DNA from: Rhodospirillales bacterium
GTDB taxonomy: Bacteria > Pseudomonadota > Alphaproteobacteria > Rhodospirillales > 2-12-FULL-67-15
Reading direction: 5' to 3'
DNA: 47,454 nucleotides
Assembly: GCA_016872535.1 (NCBI GenBank)
Contig: VGZQ01000013.1
Location: forward strand, 1-47,454
Below are positions 24,580 through 33,944 of the stretch, in pieces. The notes below the pieces were generated by a model. It worked only from the letters and a program-made list of their open reading frames with translations. It ran no database searches and had not been told where the DNA came from. Positions within the stretch are counted from its first letter, which is position 1. Each line of letters opens with the position of its first letter. The translations under genes were made by a program, and so were the position numbers.

Positions 24580-25043
24580 CGCGACCCGGCCCTTTTCTTG
24601 AAATCCTCGTTCAACAGGCGGATCACGTCCGGGGTGCGGGTCGAGGGCGGAAACACCCGGTCGAAGCCCATGTCCAAGTAGGTGCGTTCGGTTTCCTCCC
24701 AGCTTCGCTTGCCGACCACCAGGTTGCCGCCGACGTAGAGCAGAATGTTCTCCAGCCCGGCTTCGACGCAGAGATCGCGAAAGCCGCGGCAATCGAGTTC
24801 GCCCTGGCCGTAGAGCGACGACACCAGGATGGCGTCGGCCGCCGTCTCGACCGCCGCCTTGATGAAATCGGCGGCGGGCGTCAGCGCGCCGAGCGCCACC
24901 ACCTTGAAGCCCGCCTTTTCCAGCGCCAGGCTCAGGATGCGGTTGCCGACGATGTGGGTGTCGGCGCCGATCACGCCGGTAACCAACGTGCGTCCAATTG
25001 CCGGGCCGACGGCGCGTTCGGCGATAGGATCGGGGGCCGTCAT
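24576..25043 (-). CDS. glmS: Glutamate mutase sigma (B12-binding) subunit
   Basis: The small cobalamin-binding subunit of glutamate mutase. The base-off/His-on motif DxHxxG is present as DTHIVG (in VIGADTHIVGNRIL), together with AILVSSLYGQGELDC and ILLYVGGNLVVGK for the nucleotide tail (GG motif). It has 155 residues, slightly longer than clostridial GlmS because of an N-terminal extension (MTAPDPIAERAVGPAIGR). The start at 25043 overlaps the enolase-superfamily gene stop by 4 bases. Confidence 0.95.
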   Translation of the reverse strand: MTAPDPIAERAVGPAIGRTLVTGVIGADTHIVGNRILSLALEKAGFKVVALGALTPAADFIKAAVETAADAILVSSLYGQGELDCRGFRDLCVEAGLENILLYVGGNLVVGKRSWEETERTYLDMGFDRVFPPSTRTPDVIRLLNEDFKKRAGSR

Positions 25044-26125
25044 GATACTTTGCGAACCTTTTGACCCGCGCCGAATTCGAACTGTTCCAGGGCCGACGCG
25101 CGGACACGGGTGGGATCGAGGCGGAGCGGGCCCGGGTCGAGTTGGATCGCGCCTCCTTCGACGCGCATCGGGTTCACGGCCAACGATTGCCTCTGGCGCC
25201 GAAAGCCGTTCATTTCGCCCGCCGTGGTCACGTGGCGGCGGGCGACGCAGGCTTCGTGCCAGCAGCCGATGTCGCTCGCGACGCCGTTGCCGAGTACCGC
25301 GCGCATGCCGAGCGCGTGGATGCGATCGAGCCCGGCGGCGAGGCGCGTGAGCGAGCCGAATTTCATCAATTTCAGTTTCACGAAGGCGGCGCCGATGCGC
25401 GCGGCGCGGTCGATATCGGCTTCGCCGTAGATCGATTCGTCGAGCATCAGGGGCACCGCGCTTACTTCGGCGACGGCGGCGGCCGCGTCCCAATCGGCGG
25501 CGGCGCAGGGCTGTTCCAGCAATTCGATGCCGTCGGGCAAAAGGGCCTTGGCGAAACGGAGCGCGTCGTCGCGGGTGTAGCCCTGGTTGCCGTCGATGCG
25601 CAGTCGGAGGCGACCGGCATTGAGGCGTTGGATCAGGCGCAAACGGGCGAGGTCACGGTCGGCGTCGAACCCGACCTTGATCTTGAGGGTGCCGGCGCCC
25701 GAGCTGAGCGCGGCCTCGATCTCGCGCGCGATGCCGGCCTCGTCGGTCGCTTCGAGCCCGACCAGCAACGGTACCGCGACCGGCGCCGCGATCGCCAGCA
25801 AGGGATGGCCTTCGGCCATCTCGATCGCGCTGACGAACGCGGTGCGCGTGAACGGCGCGTCCGCCAGTTCGGATTCGGCCAGTGCCTTGGCCGCCGCCGG
25901 GGTGAGGCCGGGCAGGCGCGGGGCGACTGCGCGCGCCCGCATCCAGGCGCCGTCGATGGTCTCGTCGGTGTAGCCGGAGAGCACCGTCGCTTCGCCGACG
26001 CCCTCGCCCGCGTCGCATCGGATCGTCGCCAGGATGGTGTCGAACCGGTCGATCGGGCCGAAGGCGAGCTTGTAGGGAACCTGCAACGGCAGCGCGAGGC
26101 GATGGAGGCTCAATTCGCGGATCAT
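25040..26125 (-). CDS. Enolase-superfamily enzyme (MLE/MR type)
   Basis: A TIM-barrel enzyme that abstracts a proton alpha to a carboxylate with Mg2+. Catalytic residues are in the muconate-lactonizing-enzyme arrangement: KxK in GTLKIKVGFD, then Asp in RIDGNQGY, Glu in LLEQPCA, Asp in LMLDESIYG, and Lys in AFVKLKLMKFG. It has 361 residues. Members catalyse cycloisomerisation, racemisation, dehydration or epimerisation; the substrate is not predictable. Methylaspartate ammonia-lyase, the expected partner of glutamate mutase, belongs to the same superfamily but a different subgroup, so this gene may do an analogous or new step. The gap from the oxidoreductase gene is 11 bp. Confidence 0.9.
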   Translation of the reverse strand: MIRELSLHRLALPLQVPYKLAFGPIDRFDTILATIRCDAGEGVGEATVLSGYTDETIDGAWMRARAVAPRLPGLTPAAAKALAESELADAPFTRTAFVSAIEMAEGHPLLAIAAPVAVPLLVGLEATDEAGIAREIEAALSSGAGTLKIKVGFDADRDLARLRLIQRLNAGRLRLRIDGNQGYTRDDALRFAKALLPDGIELLEQPCAAADWDAAAAVAEVSAVPLMLDESIYGEADIDRAARIGAAFVKLKLMKFGSLTRLAAGLDRIHALGMRAVLGNGVASDIGCWHEACVARRHVTTAGEMNGFRRQRQSLAVNPMRVEGGAIQLDPGPLRLDPTRVRASALEQFEFGAGQKVRKVS

Positions 26126-26136
26126 GGACGACTCGC

Positions 26137-27126
26137 TTACGCGACGCGCAACAGAAGCTTTCCGGTGGTGCCGCGCGATTCGATGACGCGATGGGCTTCG
26201 GGCGCCTGGCCAAGCGGAAATTCGCGGTCGATGGTAACCGCGAGCGCGCCCGCTTTCCAGGCCGCGAACAGGTCGGCGGCGCGGCCGCGGACTTCATCCG
26301 AGCTCGCCATGTAGTCGGCGAGGTGCGGGCGGGTGAGAAAGACCGAGCCGGCTTCGGCGAGATCGAGCACCGCGACCGGGTCGGGCTGGCCGGAACTGGC
26401 CCCGAAATTGACGCAGGTGCCGCGCCGGGCGAGCGAACGGAGACTCCTCGCCAGCGTGTCGCGGCCGACCGAATCGTAGACGACATTGACCCCCTTGCCG
26501 TCGGTCAGGTGCATGACTTCCTCGCGGAAATCGGTGTCGCGATAAAGGATGCAATGGTCGGCGCCGCGTTTCTTGGCGATCTCGGCCTTGGCCGGCGAGC
26601 CGACGGTGGTGAGCACGCGCGCGCCGCGCCGCTTGGCGAGTTGGATCAGCAACTGGCCGACGCCGCCCGCGCCGGCGTGGATCAGGCAGCTATGGCCCGG
26701 CTCCAGCCGGAACGCGGAATGGGTCAGGTAATGGGCGGTCGAACCCTGCAGCATCAGGGCGGTGGCGATGGGCGCCGGCACGTCCGCCGGCACCGGCACC
26801 AGTTTCCACGCCGGCACCGTCGCGTATTCGGCGTAGCTGCCGCGCACGATGCAGTAGGCGACCCGGTCGCCGGGCTTGCAATCGGCAACGCCCGGACCGA
26901 CCGCGTCGATCACCCCGCACCCTTCCATGCCGATGGTCATGGGCAGCGGGGTCTTGTAGGTGTGCGAGCGCGAATAACTGCCGTCGCGCATATAGACGTC
27001 GATGAAATTGACCCCGGCAAGTTCGAGGCGAACGCGCGCTTCGCCCGGCCCGGGTTCGGGCTTGGGCATCTCGCACAGCTTCAGTTCGTCGGCCTTGCCG
27101 AACCGCTCGATGCGCACGGCCTTCAT
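26137..27126 (-). CDS. Quinone oxidoreductase (zinc-less MDR family)
   Basis: A 329-residue NADPH-dependent oxidoreductase of the medium-chain dehydrogenase family, closest in pattern to NADPH:quinone reductase. Motifs: ELAGVNFIDVYMRDGSY, GMEGCGVIDAVGPGV, and the nucleotide-binding AGAGGVGQLLIQLAKRRGA. Catalytic zinc ligands of alcohol dehydrogenases are absent. It may reduce an unsaturated acyl or keto intermediate, or merely quinones. The gene overlaps tctA by 4 bases and is followed by the enolase-type gene after 11 bp, tying it to the uptake and mutase operon. Confidence 0.92.
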   Translation of the reverse strand: MKAVRIERFGKADELKLCEMPKPEPGPGEARVRLELAGVNFIDVYMRDGSYSRSHTYKTPLPMTIGMEGCGVIDAVGPGVADCKPGDRVAYCIVRGSYAEYATVPAWKLVPVPADVPAPIATALMLQGSTAHYLTHSAFRLEPGHSCLIHAGAGGVGQLLIQLAKRRGARVLTTVGSPAKAEIAKKRGADHCILYRDTDFREEVMHLTDGKGVNVVYDSVGRDTLARSLRSLARRGTCVNFGASSGQPDPVAVLDLAEAGSVFLTRPHLADYMASSDEVRGRAADLFAAWKAGALAVTIDREFPLGQAPEAHRVIESRGTTGKLLLRVA

Positions 27127-28616
27127 CGTTTTTTCGCCCGCCAGCCGCTGTAGAGGGTGTAGGCGAGGCCGAGCACGTTGAACGCCATGATCGCGCCGCT
27201 GCCGGGGCGGGTGAAGAACACCGTCCAGTCGTTGTTGAAGCTGATCATGGTGGTCATGAAATTGGTTTCGGCGAGCGGCCCCAGGATCGCCCCCAGCACC
27301 ATCGGCGCGATCGGAAAGCGGTAGCGCTCGAACAAATAGCCGAGCACGCCGAACGCGGCAATGACCCAGAGATCGCCGACGGTCGAGCGCGACGCCATCG
27401 CCCCCATGAAGCAGAACATCACGACGAAGGCCGACGTGATCGCTTCGGGAAACTCCAGTACCCGGACCAGCAGCTTGATGGCGAAGTAGCCGATCAGGCA
27501 CATGCCGATCACCGACAGGAATACGGCGGCGAAGATCGCATAGACCAAGTCGGCCGACTTGAAGAACACATGCGGTCCCGGTTGCACGCCGTGCAGCATG
27601 AACGCGGCGAGGATGATCGCGGTCGCGCCCGAGCCGGGAATGCCCATGGTGAGCAGCGGCACCATCGCGCCGCCGACCGAGGACGTCGCCGCCGACTGCG
27701 GCGCGACGATGCCCTCGGCGATACCGGTGCCCATTTCCTTGCGCCGCCTGCCGTATTGGCCCTCGATGCCGTAGCTGACGAAGGAGGCGATGGTCGCGCC
27801 CGCGCCGGGAACGATGCCGATGACGAAGCCGATCAGGGAGCCGCGCACGAAGGTCCACTTGGCCTTGAGGGCGGCGACCAAGGACGGCAGCTTGGTCACG
27901 ATTGTGTCGCGCCCGGAAACAGCCGCCGGCGTGCCGCGCTGCTCGAGCCGGGTCACCACCTCGCCCAGGCCGTAGGCGCCGACCATCACCAGCAGGTACT
28001 CGATGCCGTCGGCGAGCAGCGAAAACCCGAAATCGTAACGCAACGTCCCGTGGGTCGGATCGGTGCCCACGGTCGCCAGCAGAAGGCCGATGGCGAGCGA
28101 GATCAGGGCCTTGGTCAACTGGCCGCCCGCGAGCGTCACCACCGACATCAGGCCGAGCAGGATGATGGCGAAGTACTCGGGCGTGGAGAGCGCGAGCGCG
28201 AAACGCGCGACCGGCCCGGACATGGCGACCATCGCCACCGCCGCGACCATGCCGCCGACCAGCGCCGAGAACAGCGTCCAGCCGAGCGCCAGGGCGGGTT
28301 CCCCTTGGCGCGCCATGACGTAGCCGTCCCAGAGCAGCGGCACGTCCATCGGCTCGCCCGGGATGCGGAACAGGATCGAAGTGAACGCGCCGCCGTAGGT
28401 CCCCGACACATACATGGCGGTGAGCAGGATCAGCGCCGGCAGGATGCCCATGCCGTAGGTGAACGGCAGCGCCAGCACCACGCCCATCACCAGCGTCAGG
28501 CCCGGCAGCACCGCGACGATCAGGCCGAGGACCAGCCCCGCGATCAGCGCGAGCAGGTTGAACGGGTGGAACAACACGATCTGGAAGCCGTTCAGCAACT
28601 GGATCAAGCCGTCCAT
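27123..28616 (-). CDS. Tripartite tricarboxylate transporter, large membrane subunit (TctA)
   Basis: A 497-residue TctA-family permease with about 11-12 transmembrane segments. Family marks are GLILGLIVAVLPGLTLVMGV-like sequence at residues 25-45 (the conserved P-G-L), VSGTYGGAFTSILFRIPGEP, and the second half repeat LIGFVIGIVPGAGATIASF and MGIPGSGATAIIL. It imports a carboxylate delivered by the TctC protein using the proton or sodium gradient. The spacing to tctB is 3 bp, and it overlaps the oxidoreductase gene. Confidence 0.94.
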   Translation of the reverse strand: MDGLIQLLNGFQIVLFHPFNLLALIAGLVLGLIVAVLPGLTLVMGVVLALPFTYGMGILPALILLTAMYVSGTYGGAFTSILFRIPGEPMDVPLLWDGYVMARQGEPALALGWTLFSALVGGMVAAVAMVAMSGPVARFALALSTPEYFAIILLGLMSVVTLAGGQLTKALISLAIGLLLATVGTDPTHGTLRYDFGFSLLADGIEYLLVMVGAYGLGEVVTRLEQRGTPAAVSGRDTIVTKLPSLVAALKAKWTFVRGSLIGFVIGIVPGAGATIASFVSYGIEGQYGRRRKEMGTGIAEGIVAPQSAATSSVGGAMVPLLTMGIPGSGATAIILAAFMLHGVQPGPHVFFKSADLVYAIFAAVFLSVIGMCLIGYFAIKLLVRVLEFPEAITSAFVVMFCFMGAMASRSTVGDLWVIAAFGVLGYLFERYRFPIAPMVLGAILGPLAETNFMTTMISFNNDWTVFFTRPGSGAIMAFNVLGLAYTLYSGWRAKKR

Positions 28617-28619
28617 GGC

Positions 28620-29204
28620 TCAGCGCACCCCGATCACGGCCATCAGCGCGATGGTGAGGTCCTTGAACGGGCCCGCGCCCATCGGCAAGGACACATAGGC
28701 GATCCGCTGGAAGATGAAGAAAAATGCGAACGCGCCGCCGGCGGCGATCGCCGCCGCCACGCCCGGACGCGGATATCCGCCGGCGAGAATGATCCCGAAC
28801 ATCAGGAAGAAAGTCGCGATGGTGAATCCGATCCACGGAATCACCGCGACATAGCCGAGCATCAGGGCGATGCCGGCCCAGGCCCACAACGGCTGGCGCG
28901 TCGCCGGATCGCCGAATTCGAGCTGCAGGTCGGCTTCGAGTTCGCCCTCGCGGCCGACCGCGCGGGAAGCCTGTTCGATCAACGCACCGAGGCCTTCCTC
29001 CGGCGCGCGCGCGAACGATTGCACCGCGCCGACCAGCGCCGCGAGCAGCAGCAGGATCAGGACCGCCTTGGGCCACAACCCGGGACCGGCGTAGCCGGGC
29101 CGCGCCGACACGAACCCGTCGGCCACATGCCACAGCCATACCCCGACCGCGAGCACGATCAGGAATGGAATGGCCCGCGCCAACCGCTCGCGCATCCCGA
29201 TCAT
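28620..29204 (-). CDS. Tripartite tricarboxylate transporter, small membrane subunit (TctB)
   Basis: A 194-residue membrane protein with four predicted transmembrane segments (about residues 12-28, 47-63, 110-140 split in two, and 147-175). The pattern FVSARPGYAGPGLWPKAVLI matches TctB. A cytoplasmic loop between segments 2 and 3 is longer than usual (residues 64-108). It pairs with the adjacent TctA. Confidence 0.88.
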   Translation of the reverse strand: MIGMRERLARAIPFLIVLAVGVWLWHVADGFVSARPGYAGPGLWPKAVLILLLLAALVGAVQSFARAPEEGLGALIEQASRAVGREGELEADLQLEFGDPATRQPLWAWAGIALMLGYVAVIPWIGFTIATFFLMFGIILAGGYPRPGVAAAIAAGGAFAFFFIFQRIAYVSLPMGAGPFKDLTIALMAVIGVR

Positions 29205-29294
29205 GGCTTCACCTGGACGATACGTCGGATTGGCGCCAGCGCGGCGGCAGCGGCCGGCGCAAGCGGCCGGCCGCCGGGCGCGCGCTTACTTCTT

Positions 29295-30260
29295 TTAGTT
29301 CTTCATCAATTTGGCCAACCCGTCGACCTCGCCCTTGATGTAGGCGACGGCCTTGTCGCCGACCAGGACGCTGTCGGGGTCGGCCCACTGATCGGCGAGA
29401 AACTTCTTGTACTCGGCGGTCGCGGTCACCTTGGCGATCTTGTCGGCGAGCAGCTTGACCCGGTCGGGGGGCGTACCCGCTTTTATCGTCAACGTGCGGA
29501 ACTGGTCGGCAACCAGGTTGATGCCGACGTCCTTGCTGGTCTCGATCTTCTCGAACGGCGCGGTCCGCGCATTGGCGAGGAACAGGATCGGGCGCATCTG
29601 GTTGCTCTCGATGAAGCTTTTGACGTCGCCCGCCTGTTCGTAGAGGAGATCGACGTGGCCGCCGACCAGCGCCGCGTAGCGCTCGCCCGGCTTGGCGTAG
29701 GGCACCGGCGCGAGCTTGATGTTCTTGCGCTTGGCGATGGTGGCGGTAGCGACATCCTCGGGCGAGCCGAGGCCGGTGAGCCCGACCTTGAGCGGATTGG
29801 CCTTGGCGGCCTTCTCGACGTCCGCCCAGGTCTTGTAGGGGCTGTCCGCCTTCACGAAATAGCCGGAGCGTTGCTGGATCAACACCGCGACGGGGATCAC
29901 GTCGTTCATGGTCCAGCGCTGACCGGGGCCGGCGAGCAGGCCGTAGGTGTCGGCGGTCACGATCGCCACCTGATAACCTTCGGGCTGGCCGTTGAGCAGC
30001 TTCATCAGGCCGGTCACGCCGGTCGCGCCGGCGACGTTTTCGACCGGCATGGTGACCTTGAGCTCGGACTCCAGCAGACGCGCGAGGTTGCGTCCGGTGA
30101 CATCGGCGCCGCCGCCCGGCCCCCAGGTCACGATCATTTCGATCGGACGGCTGGGATAGGCTTGCGCCAAGGCGGCGTCCGATACGCCGGCCGCCATCAG
30201 CAGGGCGGCGCCGGCGAGACCGGCGAAACGGCCAAGAGCATTGCGATGAGTAAGCGTCAT
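29295..30260 (-). CDS. Tripartite tricarboxylate transporter, periplasmic binding protein (TctC/Bug)
   Basis: A 321-residue periplasmic binding protein of the Bug family with a signal peptide ending DAALAQA. The ligand-binding marks AYPSRPIEMIVTWGPGGGAD and the second loop around GATGVTGLMKLLNGQPEGY are typical. Bug proteins bind diverse carboxylates, so the ligand cannot be read from sequence; the downstream glutamate mutase genes suggest a C4-C6 dicarboxylate or branched acid (inference). GGGGAGGAAATC precedes the ATG. It is the first gene of the eight-gene run; 90 bp containing GC-rich inverted sequence separate it from tctB. Confidence 0.93.
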   Translation of the reverse strand: MTLTHRNALGRFAGLAGAALLMAAGVSDAALAQAYPSRPIEMIVTWGPGGGADVTGRNLARLLESELKVTMPVENVAGATGVTGLMKLLNGQPEGYQVAIVTADTYGLLAGPGQRWTMNDVIPVAVLIQQRSGYFVKADSPYKTWADVEKAAKANPLKVGLTGLGSPEDVATATIAKRKNIKLAPVPYAKPGERYAALVGGHVDLLYEQAGDVKSFIESNQMRPILFLANARTAPFEKIETSKDVGINLVADQFRTLTIKAGTPPDRVKLLADKIAKVTATAEYKKFLADQWADPDSVLVGDKAVAYIKGEVDGLAKLMKN

Positions 30261-30415
30261 GATTTCCTCCCCGAGTACTCGCGCGGAACGCGCGAATGCG
30301 ATGTTTCTGTTGGCATGCGATACCTTGTAGCGCTGGCGAAGTTACTCTTCACCAAAAAAACAGGAAAATCCAATAAGATTGTAACTTTACTTCAATATTT
30401 TTTACGAAAAAAGCG
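30261..30415. other. AT-rich intergenic region, likely promoter for the tctC operon
   Basis: These 155 bases between the ABC ATPase stop and tctC are much more AT-rich than the rest of the window, especially 30345-30418. On the minus strand TTGACG (30418-30413) and several TA-rich hexamers are present, but no single pair is convincing. No terminator hairpin and no B12-riboswitch box are evident. Confidence 0.4.
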
Positions 30416-32071
30416 TCAACCGCTTGGCGCCGGGGCGTTTCCGCCCACGGCCGGGATCGTCCAATCTTTCCCGGGGACCGCGTCCATCAGTTCGCGGGTA
30501 TAGGGATGGCGCGGGTTGCCGAAGATATCCTCGACCCGGCCGTGCTCGACGATGCGGCCTTGATGCATCACCGCCACGCTGTCGGCGACCTGGGCCGCGA
30601 CCCGGAGGTCGTGGGTGATGAACAGCATGGTGAGGCGGAGCCGCGCGCGAATGTCGGCGAGCAGCCGCAACACCTGATCCTGGACCGAAACGTCGAGCGA
30701 CGAGACCGGTTCGTCCGCGATCAGCACTTCCGGCTCGAGGGCGAGCGCCCGCGCGATGCCGATGCGTTGGCGCTGGCCGCCGGAAAATTCGTGCGGGAAG
30801 CGGTCGGCCGCGCGCCGGTCGAGGCCGACCAGTTCGAGCAATCGATAGGCCCGCTCCAGCGCGTCGGCCAGGGAAACGCCGTGAATGACCGGCCCCTGGG
30901 CGATCAGCCGCCCGACCTTCAGGCGCGGATTCAAGGAGGCGAAGGGATCCTGGAAAATCATCTGGATGCGCTTGCGGAAACGCCGCATCTCGTCGCCCGC
31001 CAGCGAGCGCAGATCGGTGCCGTCGAGCACGATGCGCCCCGTGTCGGCTTCCAGCAGACGCACGACGCAGCGCGCCACCGTCGATTTGCCCGAACCCGAT
31101 TCGCCGACGATGCCGAGGGTTTCGCCGCGCCGGATGGTGAAGCCGACTTCCCGCACCGCCCGCACCACGCGCGCCGAACGGCCGAACAGGCCGCCCCCCG
31201 AGCTGAACGACTTGTCGAGGCCCTCGACCGCGAGCAGCGGCGGCGCCGCGCTTTCGCGCGCGCGCGGCTTCGGCGTCAGGGTCGGCACCGCGGCGATGAG
31301 CGAGCGGGTGTAGGGATGCCGCGGGCGGTTAAGAACATCGTCGGCCTCGCCGAATTCCACCAGCCGCCCCTTCTGCATCACCGCCACCCGGTCGGCGATT
31401 TCGGCGACGATGCCGAAATCGTGGGTGATGAAGAGAACGCCGGTGCCGTGCTCCGCCTGCAATTCCTTGATGAGCTTCAGGATTTGCGCCTGGGTGGTGA
31501 CGTCGAGCGCGGTGGTCGGCTCGTCGGCGATCAGGATCGCCGGTTCCAGCACCAGCGCCATCGCGATCATCGCCCGCTGGCGCTGGCCGCCCGACAGCTC
31601 GTGCGGATAGGCGTGCGCAATGCGCTCCGGATCGGGCAGGCGCACATCGGCCAGAATCGAAACGACCCGCCGGCGGCGCTCGGCGCGCGGCACGCCCTCG
31701 TGTACCGCCATCACCTCCTCGATCTGCTCGCCGATGGTCATCAGGGGATTGAGCGCGGTCATCGGGTCTTGAAAGATCATGGAAATGCGCTGGCCGCGGA
31801 TCTGCCGCATGCGGATGGCGGACACCCGCAGGATATTTTCCCCTTCGAACAGGATTTCGCCCCCCGTCACGCGGAGCCGCGGCGGCAGCAGCCCCATGGT
31901 CGAGAGCGCGGTGACCGACTTGCCCGAACCCGATTCGCCGACCACGCACAGGATTTCGCCCGGCCGCAAGTCCAGGCTGAGATCGGCCACCGCGTGCGCG
32001 CGGTCGCCTCCCCCCGGCAGCGCCACCGACAGGCCGTTGATCCGCAGCACCGGGTCGGACACCGGGTTCAT
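30416..32071 (-). CDS. Peptide-type ABC transporter, fused double ATPase (DppD-DppF/YejF-like)
   Basis: A 551-residue protein with two complete ATPase domains. The N-terminal half has [34 protein letters not shown], and [12 protein letters not shown]; the C-terminal half has [34 protein letters not shown], and [12 protein letters not shown]. The fusion resembles YejF or GsiA, which energise peptide or glutathione importers. I chose the ATG at 32071 ([13 protein letters not shown]) because it overlaps the permease stop by 4 bases; the longer frame to 32179 is out of register with that gene. It is the last gene of the importer operon. Confidence 0.95.
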   Translation of the reverse strand: MNPVSDPVLRINGLSVALPGGGDRAHAVADLSLDLRPGEILCVVGESGSGKSVTALSTMGLLPPRLRVTGGEILFEGENILRVSAIRMRQIRGQRISMIFQDPMTALNPLMTIGEQIEEVMAVHEGVPRAERRRRVVSILADVRLPDPERIAHAYPHELSGGQRQRAMIAMALVLEPAILIADEPTTALDVTTQAQILKLIKELQAEHGTGVLFITHDFGIVAEIADRVAVMQKGRLVEFGEADDVLNRPRHPYTRSLIAAVPTLTPKPRARESAAPPLLAVEGLDKSFSSGGGLFGRSARVVRAVREVGFTIRRGETLGIVGESGSGKSTVARCVVRLLEADTGRIVLDGTDLRSLAGDEMRRFRKRIQMIFQDPFASLNPRLKVGRLIAQGPVIHGVSLADALERAYRLLELVGLDRRAADRFPHEFSGGQRQRIGIARALALEPEVLIADEPVSSLDVSVQDQVLRLLADIRARLRLTMLFITHDLRVAAQVADSVAVMHQGRIVEHGRVEDIFGNPRHPYTRELMDAVPGKDWTIPAVGGNAPAPSG

Positions 32072-32895
32072 CGGTCGCGCAGGCGCGGGTTCAGGGCGTC
32101 GTTCAGCCCCTCTCCCACCAGGTTGATGGACAGCACCGTGAGCAGGATGGCAAGCCCCGGAATCGCGCACAGCCACCACGCCGTGCGCAGAAACGTGCGG
32201 CCCGAGCCGATCATGAATCCCCAGCTCATGACGTTGGGATCGCCGAGGCCGAGGAACGCGAGCGCGGATTCGATCAGGATCGCGGTCGCGACCATGAGCG
32301 AGCCGGTGACGATGATCGGCGACAGGCAGTTAGGCAGGATTTCGCGGAAGATGATGGCGATGTCGCGCATGCCGAGCACCACGCACGCCTGGACGAATTC
32401 GCGGTTGCGCATGGCCAGGAACTCGCCGCGCACCAACCGTGCCACCGGCGGCCATGTCACCGTCGCGATGGCGACGACGATGCTTCCGATCGAAGGCGAC
32501 AGCACCGCCACCAGCACCAAGGCGAAGACGAAGGTCGGAATGGTCTGGAAGAACTCCGTCAGCCGCATGAGAACGTCATCGAGCACCCCGCCGTAATACC
32601 CGGCGAAGCCGCCGACCGTGCTGCCGACCACGACCGCGATGACGGTCGCCACCAGTCCGATCATCAGCGAGGTGCGCGCGCCGTGGACGATGCCGGCGGC
32701 GACGTCGCGCCCGAGCGAGTCGGTGCCGAACAGGAAGGTCCCGAACGGCGGCTCGAACGATCCGCCGACCCGCTGGAAGGGATCGCCCGGATAGAGCAAC
32801 GGCGCGGCGAACGCGAGCAGCAGCACCACGCCCAGGATCGTGCCGCCGATGATCGCCGCGCGATGCGAGAGGATCCGGCCGAGAAATTCCTTCAT
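32068..32895 (-). CDS. Peptide-type ABC transporter permease (DppC/OppC)
   Basis: A 275-residue inner-membrane permease. The N-terminal cytoplasmic helix is followed by a transmembrane segment (AIIGGTILGVVLLLAFAAPLL), then a core of five more. The ATPase-docking EAA loop reads FVQACVVLGMRDIAIIFREILPN. GTDSLGRDVAAGIVHGARTSL is the typical DppC periplasmic block. It is 19 bp downstream of the DppB-like gene. Confidence 0.94.
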   Translation of the reverse strand: MKEFLGRILSHRAAIIGGTILGVVLLLAFAAPLLYPGDPFQRVGGSFEPPFGTFLFGTDSLGRDVAAGIVHGARTSLMIGLVATVIAVVVGSTVGGFAGYYGGVLDDVLMRLTEFFQTIPTFVFALVLVAVLSPSIGSIVVAIATVTWPPVARLVRGEFLAMRNREFVQACVVLGMRDIAIIFREILPNCLSPIIVTGSLMVATAILIESALAFLGLGDPNVMSWGFMIGSGRTFLRTAWWLCAIPGLAILLTVLSINLVGEGLNDALNPRLRDR

Positions 32896-32914
32896 GTGCC
32901 CGCCCGCCCCTTCG

Positions 32915-33901
32915 TCAGCCGACCTCGATGCGCGGATCGACGAAGGTGTACAGCAGATCGACCAGCAGGTTGACGATCACCACCAGGCACGCGGACAGGA
33001 AGAAAATGCCGAGCAGCAGGTTGAAATCGCGCGCGAACAGGGATTGGAACGCCAGCAGCCCGAGCCCCGGCCAGCCGAACACCGACTCGACGATCACCGA
33101 TCCGCCGAGCAGATTGCCGGTCTGCACGCCGGCCATGGTGAACACCGGCAGCAGCGCGTTGCGCAGCACGTGGCGGAACGTGACCCGCCGTTCGGACAAC
33201 CCCTTGGCCCGCGCGGTGGTGACATAATCCATGCGCGACTGTTCGATCATCGCCGCCCGCATCAGCCGGGCGTAGAGCGCCATGTAGAACAAGGACAGGG
33301 TAATCGCCGGCAGAACCAGGTGGCGCGACACGTCCACCACCCGCTCCCAGCCCGAATAGAACATGCCGACCGACTCCATTCCGGTCGCCGGCAGCCAATC
33401 GAGCTTGAGCGAAAACGCGACGATCAGCATGAGCCCGACCCAGAACAACGGCGTCGCGTAGGACACGATGGCGAGGATCGAAATCATGGTGTCGCGCCAG
33501 CTGCCTACCCGGGTCGCGGCGAGGAGCCCCAGCAACACGCCGGAAGCGACCGACAGCACCAGGGTCGCGCCCATCAGCAGCAGCGTCGGCCCCAACCGCT
33601 CGAGGATCAGATGGAGAACCGGCATGTTGTGGCGAAAGGAAAAGCCGAGGTCGAGCAGCAGAACGTTTTTGACGTAATAGAAAAGTTGCGTGAACAGCGG
33701 CTGATCGAGACCGAAGCGCTGGCGCAGCATGGCCATGTATTCGGGCGTGGCCGACCCCGCTTCCCCGGCGAGAACGTCGGCGGCGTCGCCCGGGGCCAGT
33801 TGCAGCAGGAAGAAGTTGGTGACGACGATGCCGAGCACGATCGGCACCGCCTGCCCCAGGCGGCGGGCGATATAGCGAAGCCGCTTGCGGGCAACGCTCA
33901 T
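32915..33901 (-). CDS. Peptide-type ABC transporter permease (DppB/OppB)
   Basis: A 328-residue inner-membrane permease with six predicted transmembrane segments. The EAA loop is MDYVTTARAKGLSERRVTF followed by RHVLRNALLPV. The N-terminus (RLGQAVPIVLGIVVTNFFLL) and the block SVFGWPGLGLLAFQSLFARDF match DppB. It lies 43 bp after the binding-protein gene. Confidence 0.94.
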   Translation of the reverse strand: MSVARKRLRYIARRLGQAVPIVLGIVVTNFFLLQLAPGDAADVLAGEAGSATPEYMAMLRQRFGLDQPLFTQLFYYVKNVLLLDLGFSFRHNMPVLHLILERLGPTLLLMGATLVLSVASGVLLGLLAATRVGSWRDTMISILAIVSYATPLFWVGLMLIVAFSLKLDWLPATGMESVGMFYSGWERVVDVSRHLVLPAITLSLFYMALYARLMRAAMIEQSRMDYVTTARAKGLSERRVTFRHVLRNALLPVFTMAGVQTGNLLGGSVIVESVFGWPGLGLLAFQSLFARDFNLLLGIFFLSACLVVIVNLLVDLLYTFVDPRIEVG

Positions 33902-33944
33902 CGTGCGAACCGCGCGTTCGCGCCCGCCGACCGTGGGGCGGGAA

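Noticed and set aside
30261-30415. Possible cobalamin riboswitch before the operon containing glutamate mutase
   Set aside because: The region is AT-rich and only 155 bases long, and I find no B12-box-like sequence or suitable stems.
27570-30503. 977-residue plus-strand open frame opposite tctABC
   Set aside because: Antisense shadow with no domain; the three TTT genes on the minus strand explain the DNA.
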